From Actinomycetes bacterium (GTDB lineage Bacteria > Actinomycetota > Acidimicrobiia > Acidimicrobiales > Palsa-688), in assembly GCA_021827225.1 (NCBI GenBank), contig JAKAXG010000284.1:1-6111 (forward strand): DNA of 6,111 nucleotides, written 5' to 3'. Below the pieces are notes generated by a model, which saw only the letters and a program-made list of their open reading frames with translations, was not told the DNA's origin and did no database searches. Each line of letters starts with the position of its first letter. The first letter of the stretch is position 1. The translations under genes and the position numbers were made by a program. Positions 1 to 5,137 of the stretch are shown in pieces.

Positions 1-24
1 TACGGTCATGGTGTGATCGCAGGG

Positions 25-72
25 TTGCCAGGGACCTTGCCGAAACCCTTGCCACAAACGTTGCACGGAAAG
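25..72. repeat. Four imperfect 12-bp tandem units beginning TTGCC/TTGCA
   Basis: TTGCC occurs at 25, 37 and 49, and TTGCA at 61, exactly 12 bp apart each time. The rest of each unit is variable but rich in A, C and G. Read in the frame open from base 1, the units give four-residue repeats (LPGT, LPKP, LPQT, LHGK). This may be the tail of a repetitive protein or simply a degenerate minisatellite. The period is clear; the function is unknown. Confidence 0.4.
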
Positions 73-110
73 AATCCGCTGGGGGCGGGGGTTGCAACAT
101 CGTGCAACGT
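58..110. repeat. Perfect 10-bp inverted repeat (ACGTTGCACG / CGTGCAACGT)
   Basis: The left arm is at 58-67 and the right arm at 101-110, separated by 33 bp that include the 8-bp palindrome GTTGCAAC at 91-98. The core GTTGCA/TGCAAC motif therefore recurs in both orientations. It could be a paired binding site or the scar of a small mobile element. No flanking gene in the window explains it. Confidence 0.4.
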
Positions 111-406
111 CGCTCAACGTGCCTAACCCCAGGTCGTGCCGATGGCCGGCTGCGCCGTCAGCTCTGGCACGCGTCGCGTCGGCCGAGGTCGGCGCCATGC
201 CCTCAGCACGGGCGTCTCAGGGCCCTCCCCCAGGCGTGGCACCGGACCTCGCCGGGCCTCGGCCGCCGGGGCCGGCCCCCTGGCCCTAATGGGCACCTCC
301 TACCACTGGGGCGCGCACCGCGACCCGTGATCTTGGCGCCCATGGTTCTGGCCGGCGTTCGTTCAGTAGCCCTGCCGCCCTCGCTTCGCTCGGTTGCCCT
401 GCCGCA

Positions 407-433
407 CCGGGACCCGCCTGCGGCCGGTCCCGG
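407..433. repeat. 8-bp perfect inverted repeat, GC-rich hairpin
   Basis: The arms CCGGGACC (407-414) and GGTCCCGG (426-433) flank an 11-nt loop. It lies about 275 bp beyond the copZ stop codon in the direction of transcription. No T-run follows on either strand, so it is not a classical terminator; a Rho-type or pause role is only a guess. The right arm is part of a 15-base string that recurs upstream of csoR at 3876-3890. Confidence 0.35.
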
Positions 434-487
434 CTTGGCGTCGAAGCCAGCAGGAATGGCCGTGGCGGCCGCACATGCGCCGAAGCC

Positions 488-584
488 CCGTGGCTACACG
501 AACACCGTCATGCGGGTATCGAAGGCTATGAGCCCGGGCAACCCGTCGATGGTTGAAGGCTTCCGGTGCCAACACGTTCCACGG
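488..584. other. Possible structured RNA element
   Basis: The core, 518-550, can fold as a nearly gapless three-way junction. ATCGA (518-522) pairs with TCGAT (546-550) and encloses GGCT-ATG-AGCC (524-534) and CGGG-CAA-CCCG (535-545), with only A523 unpaired at the junction. Outside it, GAAC (500-503) can pair with GTTC (576-579) and CCGTG (488-492) with CACGG (580-584). A side hairpin joins GTT/GGC with GCC/AAC at 552-573. CGGGT (513-517) can alternatively pair with ACCCG (541-545), which would break one inner hairpin. The individual stems are short and GC-rich sequence folds easily, so this is a candidate only. I cannot tell the strand and recognise no known RNA family. Confidence 0.25.
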
Positions 585-706
585 CTACCAGCGCCATCCA
601 AGGTGGTCACACAGTGGCATCACCATGCTGGCTTGTTTGTACGCCCGAGAGGAGGCGCTCAAGTTCCCTCCAAGCTGCTCAGAGAGCGGAGGAGTGCACA
701 GACGGC

Positions 707-913
707 TCAGGCTGCCGGGTATCCGATGTCGTCTAGTTTGGCTCGGATGACCTCCGGTGTGATGGTGGCCTCGTCGTAGTCCACGTGTACGACCTTGGTA
801 TCGATGTCGACCGACACCTTTTGCACTCCGGCAGTGTCTGAGAGCCCCTCCTCGATGCTGGCCTTGCAGTGGCCGCAGGAGATGTCGTTGGCGGTGAGGT
901 TGATGCTGCTCAT
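707..913 (-). CDS. copZ: CopZ-like copper chaperone (heavy-metal-associated domain protein)
   Basis: This is a 68-residue single-domain HMA protein that would bind Cu(I) in the cytoplasm and pass it to the CopA ATPase. The metal site is the CxxC in DISCGHC (Cys13 and Cys16), in the loop before helix 1. The rest follows the usual beta-alpha-beta-beta-alpha-beta pattern ([15 protein letters not shown] strands, a second helix around VIRAKLDD, end at GYPAA). The length is typical for CopZ. The ATG overlaps the copA stop in ATGA, and a good ribosome site (GGAAAGGA) lies just upstream inside the end of copA, so translation is probably coupled to copA. The CGHC site differs from the CASC sites of the CopA domains, as is common in stand-alone chaperones. 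A specificity for another soft metal is possible, but the csoR-copA context favours copper. Confidence 0.93.
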   Translation of the reverse strand: MSSINLTANDISCGHCKASIEEGLSDTAGVQKVSVDIDTKVVHVDYDEATITPEVIRAKLDDIGYPAA

Positions 914-3474
914 GGTTGGTTCCTTTCCAGCACGGGCGATTGGGATGTACGGGCACCCGAAGTCCAGGCGTGGGGACGACGGGAGGTGATGGGCTGCGGG
1001 TAGCGTCCGAAGCGGCGTAGCCGCAATGCGTTGGTGACGACGGTGACGGAGCTGGCGGCCATGGCCAAGGCGGCAAGCATCGGGGGGAGGATGGACAGGG
1101 CGGCGAGGGGGACCAGGACGAGGTTGTAGCCGAATGCCCAGCCCAGGTTCTGCCAGATGATCCGACGAGTGGCCCGTGCCAGGGATATGGCGTCGGCTAC
1201 AGCGCCGATGTCTCCGTGGGTCAAGGTGATGTCGGCGGTGGCCATGGCCACTCCGGTGCCGCTCCCCACGGCGATGCCGACCTCGGCGGTGGCCAGGGCC
1301 GGGGCGTCGTTGATGCCGTCGCCGACCATGGCGGCCGGACCGTAGCGGTCCTGGACCTCATTCACCAGCGCGGCCTTGTCCTCGGGTCGTAGACCGGCCC
1401 GGACTTCGTCCACTCCTGTCTGGGCGCCGACGGCTTCGGCGACCTCGGCCCGGTCGCCAGTGGCCAGAATGACCCGCAGGCCCGTGGCCTTGAGGCGGGC
1501 CACTCCGGCCGCTGCGTCGGGTCGGAGAGGATCGGCGATGCCCATGACCAGGCGAAGGTCTCGGTCCAAGGCGACGCCTACGGGGGTGAGACCCCGCCCG
1601 GCCAGTTGCTGGGCGGCGGCTGTGGCGGCCGCCTCGACGGTGCCCAGTGGCCGCCCTGTGCCGGTCAGCCATGGCAGGGAACCGACTTGGACCAGCCGTC
1701 CGGCGACCTGGGCAGTGATTCCCGCGCCCGGGGTTGCTTCTACTTGGGTTGCTTCATCCAAGTCCCCTCCGGCTCGCTGGGCTGCGGCTTGGACCGCCCG
1801 GGCGAGGGGATGCTCCGAGCCGGCTTCGACAGCGGCCGCCCGTCGCAGCGCTTCGGTCCCGTCCGTGCCGTCAAGGGCCACCATGTCGACCACATCCGGT
1901 CGGCCCACGGTGAGGGTACCGGTCTTGTCGATCACGACCACCGATAGTGTCCTCACCCGCTCGAGCACCTGACCGCCTGAAACGAGCAGTCCCAGTTCGG
2001 CACCGCGTCCGGTGCCCACCATGATCGCCACCGGAGTGGCCAGGCCCAGGGCGCACGGGCAGGCAACGACGAGAACTGCCACCGCTGGCACCAGGGCTTG
2101 AACCAGGGAGTGCCCGCTGGCCAGCCACCCGGCGAAGGTAGCCGCGGCTAGAACCAGGATGATCGGGACGAATACCGAGGAGACTCGGTCCGCGAGGCGC
2201 TGGGCGTTGGTTTTCTCCAGCTGGGCGCGCTCTACCAGGGCCATGATCTGCGCCAGGGTGGATTCACCCCCGGTGCGGGTGACCGAGACCATGACCGGCG
2301 AAAGGCCGTTGAGCGTACCCCCGGTGATTTCATCACCGGGTTGCTTTTCGACAGGGAAGCTTTCGCCGGTGAGCATCGATTCGTCCACGCTCGCCGTCCC
2401 GGTCTCCAGCGTGCCGTCGGCGGGGAACGCCTCGCCGGGTCGGACCACGATCACGTCGCCGGGTTGCAGGTGGTCGACCGGCACGTCGAGAGGAGCCGAC
2501 GCCGCCTGCGAGATGGCCCCGGCTCTGGCCACCAGGTGCGCGCTCCGTGGGGTGATGCCGGCCAGCGTCTCGATGGCCTGGCCGGCCCGTCCCCGGGTGA
2601 GGACCTCCAGGTACTTGCCGACCGATATAAGGGTCACGATGACCGAAGCGACGTCGAAGTAGGTGTCCTTGCTGGGCAGGCTGATGACAGCGGCCAGGGA
2701 GTAGAAGAACGCCACGGCCGAGCCCAGCGATACCAGGGTGTCCATGTTGACCGCCCGATGACGCAGGTTGATTAAGGCGCTTCGATGGAAGCCCCACCCC
2801 ACCCAAGCGAACACCGGAACGGTGAGGCCCAGCTGCAGGTACCTGGACCATGTCGGCCTGCCGTCGCCGTAGGCCAGCGCCAGGACCGCGGCGCTGAGCA
2901 GGCCGCCGACGATCAGCTTGGTCATTCGACGTCGCAGGTCAGCCTCCCGCCGCCGGCGCCGCTCGGCGCCCTCGACGGCCGGGTCGGGGCTGGACACGAT
3001 CAGCCGGCTCCCGTAGCCGGCGTTCTCGACCGCTCGCACGAGCGTGTCCGTTTCGACCGGGTCGCTCAGCTCCACCCGGGCCGACTCGGTGGCCAGGTTG
3101 ACCTGCGCGCCCGTCACTCCTGCTACGGATCCCAAGGCCTTCTCAACCCGGCGGACACACGACGCGCAGGTCATGCCCGTGACCTCCAACGTCACGCTGA
3201 GCCCGGCTTCTCCACGGTGGTCGGACGCCGCCGGCGGCGATGCTTTGTATCCGGCCTTCTGCACCGCTGAGACCAGTTCCTGGCGCTCGAGGTCTATGCC
3301 GGGAGCAACGGTCACCCGAGCCGACTCGGTGGCCAGGTTGACCTGTGCTTCGGCGACGCCCGGTACGCCGGCCAGGGCCTTCTCCACTCGGCGCACGCAC
3401 GACGCGCAGGTCATCCCCTCAATCCGCAGATCCAACGTGAGCGCGGTCCCCGTCATGGTCGTGTCGGTGTTCAC
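910..3474 (-). CDS. copA: CopA, Cu(I)-exporting P1B-type ATPase
   Basis: This 854-residue inner-membrane pump uses ATP to move Cu(I) out of the cytoplasm. Two N-terminal HMA domains carry GMTCASC (Cys23/26 and Cys103/106). Eight membrane segments follow, at roughly 186-202, 213-228, 247-266, 272-289, 433-450, 457-480, 772-792 and 796-815. The actuator domain has TGES (369-372). The transport site is CPC (472-474) in segment 6, with YN (783-784) in segment 7 and MAASS (805-809) in segment 8, the set known for Cu(I) pumps (P1B-1). The catalytic DKTGT has the phosphorylated Asp516; SEHP is at 553-556, TGD at 672-674 and GDGIND at 718-723. No key residue is missing. The GTG start is chosen because GGAGGA lies 4 nt upstream; the internal ATG (codon 7) has no such site. 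A basic tail of about 30 residues follows the last membrane segment. Confidence 0.98.
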   Translation of the reverse strand: MNTDTTMTGTALTLDLRIEGMTCASCVRRVEKALAGVPGVAEAQVNLATESARVTVAPGIDLERQELVSAVQKAGYKASPPAASDHRGEAGLSVTLEVTGMTCASCVRRVEKALGSVAGVTGAQVNLATESARVELSDPVETDTLVRAVENAGYGSRLIVSSPDPAVEGAERRRRREADLRRRMTKLIVGGLLSAAVLALAYGDGRPTWSRYLQLGLTVPVFAWVGWGFHRSALINLRHRAVNMDTLVSLGSAVAFFYSLAAVISLPSKDTYFDVASVIVTLISVGKYLEVLTRGRAGQAIETLAGITPRSAHLVARAGAISQAASAPLDVPVDHLQPGDVIVVRPGEAFPADGTLETGTASVDESMLTGESFPVEKQPGDEITGGTLNGLSPVMVSVTRTGGESTLAQIMALVERAQLEKTNAQRLADRVSSVFVPIILVLAAATFAGWLASGHSLVQALVPAVAVLVVACPCALGLATPVAIMVGTGRGAELGLLVSGGQVLERVRTLSVVVIDKTGTLTVGRPDVVDMVALDGTDGTEALRRAAAVEAGSEHPLARAVQAAAQRAGGDLDEATQVEATPGAGITAQVAGRLVQVGSLPWLTGTGRPLGTVEAAATAAAQQLAGRGLTPVGVALDRDLRLVMGIADPLRPDAAAGVARLKATGLRVILATGDRAEVAEAVGAQTGVDEVRAGLRPEDKAALVNEVQDRYGPAAMVGDGINDAPALATAEVGIAVGSGTGVAMATADITLTHGDIGAVADAISLARATRRIIWQNLGWAFGYNLVLVPLAALSILPPMLAALAMAASSVTVVTNALRLRRFGRYPQPITSRRPHAWTSGARTSQSPVLERNQP

Positions 3475-3484
3475 TGATTCCTCC
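3475..3484 (-). promoter_or_regulatory. Ribosome binding site fixing the GTG start of copA
   Basis: On the minus strand, GGAGGA (3484-3479) stands 4 nt before the GTG at 3474, inside the 21-bp gap after csoR. The next in-frame ATG (3456) lacks a purine-rich leader, so the GTG start is preferred. Confidence 0.75.
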
Positions 3485-3495
3485 AGCCGTCGGTG

Positions 3496-3777
3496 TCAGG
3501 AGTGCAGCAGCCGGGCGATGGCATCAGAGGCCTCTTTCACTTTCTCCTCCGCTCCGGCGCCGCCGGCGACCGTCGCCTGGGCCACGCAGGTGCTGAGATG
3601 GTCTTCTAGTAGTTCCAATGCCACTGCGTGCAGGGCTCGGGTGGCGGCGGAGACCTGCGTGAGGACATCTATGCAGTAGCGGTCGTCTTCGACCATGCGC
3701 TGCAGTCCGCGGATCTGGCCTTCGATGCGCCGTAGCCGCTTCAGGTAGGAATCCTTGTCGGGTGTGTAACCGTGCAC
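3496..3777 (-). CDS. csoR: CsoR, copper-sensing transcriptional repressor
   Basis: This 93-residue all-helical repressor of the CsoR/RcnR family binds operator DNA in its metal-free form and lets go on binding Cu(I). The three copper ligands of the family are in place: Cys35 (DRYCIDV), His60 and Cys64 (DHLSTC), spaced as in Mycobacterium tuberculosis CsoR (Cys36, His61, Cys65). The basic stretch YLKRLRRIEGQIRGLQRM (11-28) is the family hallmark and part of the DNA-binding face. The frame stays open upstream to 3948, but that extension would run through the operator and looks unlike any CsoR. I therefore start at GTG 3777, which has AAGGCGG 7 nt upstream and gives the normal family length. It is first in the csoR-copA-copZ operon and probably autoregulated through the operator at 3811-3827. 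Confidence 0.95.
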   Translation of the reverse strand: MHGYTPDKDSYLKRLRRIEGQIRGLQRMVEDDRYCIDVLTQVSAATRALHAVALELLEDHLSTCVAQATVAGGAGAEEKVKEASDAIARLLHS

Positions 3778-3807
3778 AGGTCGACCGCCTTCTCGCTGAT
3801 CGCCACC

Positions 3808-3827
3808 AGCATACCCCCCTAGGGTAG
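3808..3827 (-). promoter_or_regulatory. CsoR operator overlapping the csoR-copA-copZ promoter
   Basis: Bases 3811-3827 read ATACCCCCCTAGGGTAG on the plus strand, a pseudo-palindrome with arms TACCC (3813-3817) and GGGTA (3822-3826). On the minus strand it reads TACCCTAG then GGGGGTAT, very like the operator known upstream of Bacillus subtilis copZA. It sits 33 bp before the csoR GTG. A possible -10 hexamer TATGCT (3813-3808, minus) overlaps its edge, so a bound repressor would block RNA polymerase. No convincing -35 hexamer was found at the right spacing. The operator is recognised by pattern and context; binding is inferred. Confidence 0.82.
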
Positions 3828-3860
3828 ACCACTGAGAGCTCAAAAGCGGGGAAGGGATAG

Positions 3861-3885
3861 CGGTCCCGGGCGGCTCCGGTCCCGG
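3861..3885. repeat. Direct repeat CGGTCCCGG x2 upstream of the csoR promoter
   Basis: Two identical 9-mers (3861-3869 and 3877-3885) start 16 bp apart, about 35-60 bp upstream of the CsoR operator as the operon is read. The second lies in a 15-base string also found at 424-438. A spacing near one and a half helical turns could suit a second regulator, but chance in GC-rich DNA is also possible. Confidence 0.3.
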
Positions 3886-3970
3886 CTTGGAGTTGGGGTG
3901 GATTTGAAGGCGTCTGTTCACGGTGAGGTCCCCCGGGAGGGGATCCATCCGTTCCGAGCTATCGGCGGGG

Positions 3971-4134
3971 ATGTCTACCGGCTATCTGATCGAGTTCAAC
4001 GCCCAGGGTCTCCGCCGAACAGGTCATGGACTTCTACAAGCAGGCGCCGAAGGGCCGGGATGTTCTCCGGGACGGCCTGCGGCCTCCTCGGTGCTGCCAT
4101 GATCGAAGAGACTCTCGGGGAAGCGGCGGGGTGA
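3971..4134 (+). pseudogene. Possible frameshifted small gene, not recognised
   Basis: An ATG at 3971 begins MSTGYLIEFNAQ, which looks like real protein. At the GGG of 4006-4008 the sensible reading moves by one base into VSAEQVMDFYKQAPKGRD (4008 on), as though one G had been inserted. A second one-base shift near 4075-4095 gives an ending GLLGAAMIEETLGEAAG with a TGA at 4132-4134. Joined, this is a protein of about 54 residues lying tail-to-tail with the PspA-like gene, 21 bp away. No single frame gives a convincing product and the ATG has only a weak purine leader. It may be a decayed gene, a sequencing error, or chance. I do not recognise the family. The rest of 3828-4155 shows nothing further. 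Confidence 0.28.
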
Positions 4135-4155
4135 CGACGACGGAGGCGGGTTCTT

Positions 4156-4902
4156 CTAAGCGCCGGTCGACCCGCCCCCGGGTCCGGCCGGGGCCGGCGC
4201 GGGGGCGAGCGCAGCCGGCTGGAAGGTGCCGCTGTCGAGTTCGGCCAGGATGGCGTCGGCTTCGCTGGTCAGTTCGGCGTGGTGGGCATGCATCTCTTGC
4301 ACCTCGGGGCTGGCCGACGAAAGCTCCGCCGACGCCTGGGCTTGGGCGAACTGGCCGGCCACCTTCTGTTTGATCTCGTCGAATGAAGGGATGTCGCTGC
4401 TGCGGGTCAGGTCGCTCACCTGCTTGAGGGACGCCGCCATCTGCTGCTGCATCCGGGCCTGATCGACTTGGGCAAGTATCGTTCCCTGCTCGGCCAGCTT
4501 CTGTTGCAGCTGGTCAGCGGACTCCTGAACCGCTTCCCGGGCGTCCGCCGCGGCCTGCTGCAGCTGGGGGATCTGGGCGCTGAGCGAGGCGATCTGATCG
4601 CGCAGACCGGCGATTTTGGTGGCGAAGGTCCGGGCTGCGTCCAGGTTGCCCTGCTGCTTGGCGGCCAGCGCTGACTTGGTGTAGCGGACCTCCTGCTGGG
4701 ACAGGTCGGCGAGGCGCATCTTGGCGGTCTTCTCCTGGGCGATGACCTGACTGGCCGCGGCCTCGAGGTCCCGGTGGTGCTCCTGCATCCCAGAGATCGC
4801 CTGTTGGAGCTGCACCTTCGGGTCGGCGTGAGCGTCGAACGCCGCCTGGGCGCTGGCCTCGGCATAGCTGTTGGCCCTTTTGAACACTTTTCCCCATGAC
4901 AT
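4156..4902 (-). CDS. PspA/IM30 (Vipp1)-family membrane-stress protein
   Basis: The 248-residue product is almost wholly helical and charged, without a signal peptide or membrane segment. Residues 1-25 form a short helix that could touch membranes. At 27-66 the DPKVQLQQAISGMQEHHRDLEAAA-type stretch matches the PspA/IM30 pattern, then A-x-QQGNLDAAR (81-91) and a long heptad-rich coiled coil to about residue 165. The end (228-248) is a Pro/Ala/Gly tail, typical of disordered tails on actinobacterial homologues. PspA-family proteins form ESCRT-III-like rods or rings on the cytoplasmic side of the membrane and protect it under stress. The start is ATG 4902, preceded by AGGAGGAG 8 nt away; the frame is open up to 5307 but that extension overlaps the control region and the neighbouring propeller gene. 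A copper-repressor-like box lies 42 bp upstream. The exact role within the family is inferred. Confidence 0.87.
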   Translation of the reverse strand: MSWGKVFKRANSYAEASAQAAFDAHADPKVQLQQAISGMQEHHRDLEAAASQVIAQEKTAKMRLADLSQQEVRYTKSALAAKQQGNLDAARTFATKIAGLRDQIASLSAQIPQLQQAAADAREAVQESADQLQQKLAEQGTILAQVDQARMQQQMAASLKQVSDLTRSSDIPSFDEIKQKVAGQFAQAQASAELSSASPEVQEMHAHHAELTSEADAILAELDSGTFQPAALAPAPAPAGPGGGSTGA

Positions 4903-4910
4903 CTGCCCGC

Positions 4911-4918
4911 CTCCTCCT
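4911..4918 (-). promoter_or_regulatory. Strong ribosome binding site deciding the PspA-like start
   Basis: AGGAGGAG on the minus strand ends 8 nt before ATG 4902. It rules out the much longer upstream reading of the same frame and gives a 248-residue protein of family length. Confidence 0.8.
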
Positions 4919-4944
4919 GGCCGGTCCGCGACTCGCTGCGACCG

Positions 4945-4961
4945 ATACCCCCCTATGGTAG
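4945..4961 (-). promoter_or_regulatory. Second CsoR-type operator, in front of the PspA-like gene
   Basis: The plus strand reads ATACCCCCCTATGGTAG, identical to the csoR operator at 3811-3827 except for T in place of G at position 12. The arms are TACCC (4947-4951) and TGGTA (4956-4960), so one arm has a single mismatch. It lies 42 bp upstream of the PspA-like ATG in the same orientation and at nearly the same distance as the csoR box (33 bp). It is 176 bp from the divergent propeller ATG, so the PspA-like gene is the better target. Binding by CsoR is inferred; the weaker palindrome may mean lower affinity. Confidence 0.68.
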
Positions 4962-5025
4962 CCGTCGGCGGCTCCGACAAACCCTCGGGGGAGAGGACCC
5001 CGGCGCCCACCCTCGGATGGTTGGA

Positions 5026-5059
5026 GCTTACCGCCGCGGTAGCGATTACAGTCGGTAGC
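5026..5059. promoter_or_regulatory. Palindrome and direct repeat, candidate operator for the propeller gene
   Basis: TACCG (5029-5033) and CGGTA (5037-5041) form a perfect palindrome around CCG. The right arm CGGTAGC (5037-5043) recurs at 5053-5059, 16 bp on, so the two copies bracket the TTACAG hexamer described next. The arrangement looks like a repressor site but matches no regulator I can name. Confidence 0.3.
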
Positions 5060-5073
5060 AGTTGGATTAGGCT
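5046..5073 (+). promoter_or_regulatory. Weak candidate promoter for the propeller gene
   Basis: TTACAG (5046-5051) and TAGGCT (5068-5073) are 16 bp apart and fit a loose actinobacterial -35/-10 pair. This would give a leader of about 55-60 nt containing the hairpin at 5094-5121. Such matches occur often by chance. Confidence 0.22.
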
Positions 5074-5093
5074 GGACGCCGTTGCCTCCGAAG

Positions 5094-5121
5094 CCCGGTG
5101 ACGGGCGGTGTCACTACCGGG
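5094..5121 (+). repeat. Inverted repeat just before the propeller start
   Basis: CCCGGT (5094-5099) pairs with ACCGGG (5116-5121). Alternatively GTGAC (5098-5102) pairs with GTCAC (5110-5114), closed by CCCG/CGGG. It ends 16 nt before ATG 5138, in a stretch with no clear ribosome site, so it may be a leader hairpin influencing translation or a protein-binding palindrome. Confidence 0.35.
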
Positions 5122-5137
5122 ACCCCTTTGCTTGCTA

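Larger units (their letters stand above)
1..706. other. Region without a convincing gene
   Basis: I see no believable protein here. The open frames on both strands are short or low-complexity (rich in Arg, Pro, Ala and Gly), show no family motif, and overlap one another as expected for random GC-rich DNA. A plus-strand frame stays open from base 3 into the 3' end of copZ and reads as compositional noise. Another frame is open from base 1 to a TAA at 124-126 and could be the last 41 codons of a gene starting outside the window, but I recognise nothing in it. The region also lies downstream of the minus-strand copper operon, so it should contain that operon's 3' end. No stem followed by a T-run, as in a classical intrinsic terminator, was found. 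Repeats and stems are listed separately. Confidence 0.6.

Noticed and set aside
6..104. Minus-strand frame with a CNVCGKGF zinc-finger-like string
   Set aside because: There is only one Cys pair, no following His pair, no ATG start and about 30 residues; it looks accidental.
268..279. Perfect 12-bp palindrome GGGGCCGGCCCC
   Set aside because: It is made only of G and C in a very GC-rich stretch, so it is readily expected by chance and no nearby gene suggests a site.
677..687. Small stem GCTC-AGA-GAGC just beyond the copZ stop as a terminator
   Set aside because: It has four base pairs and no T-run on the transcribed side, too weak for an intrinsic terminator.
102..779. 225-codon plus-strand frame
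   Set aside because: It runs into the 3' part of copZ on the opposite strand, is Arg/Pro/Ala-rich without motifs, and has no ribosome site.
1376..2775. Plus-strand frames of 113-198 codons opposite copA
   Set aside because: They are antisense to a fully intact CopA with every catalytic motif; the composition is a mirror of its codons.
3778..3948. N-terminal extension of CsoR to 150 residues
   Set aside because: It would cover the operator and likely promoter, and CsoR proteins start close to the YLKRLRRIEG segment.
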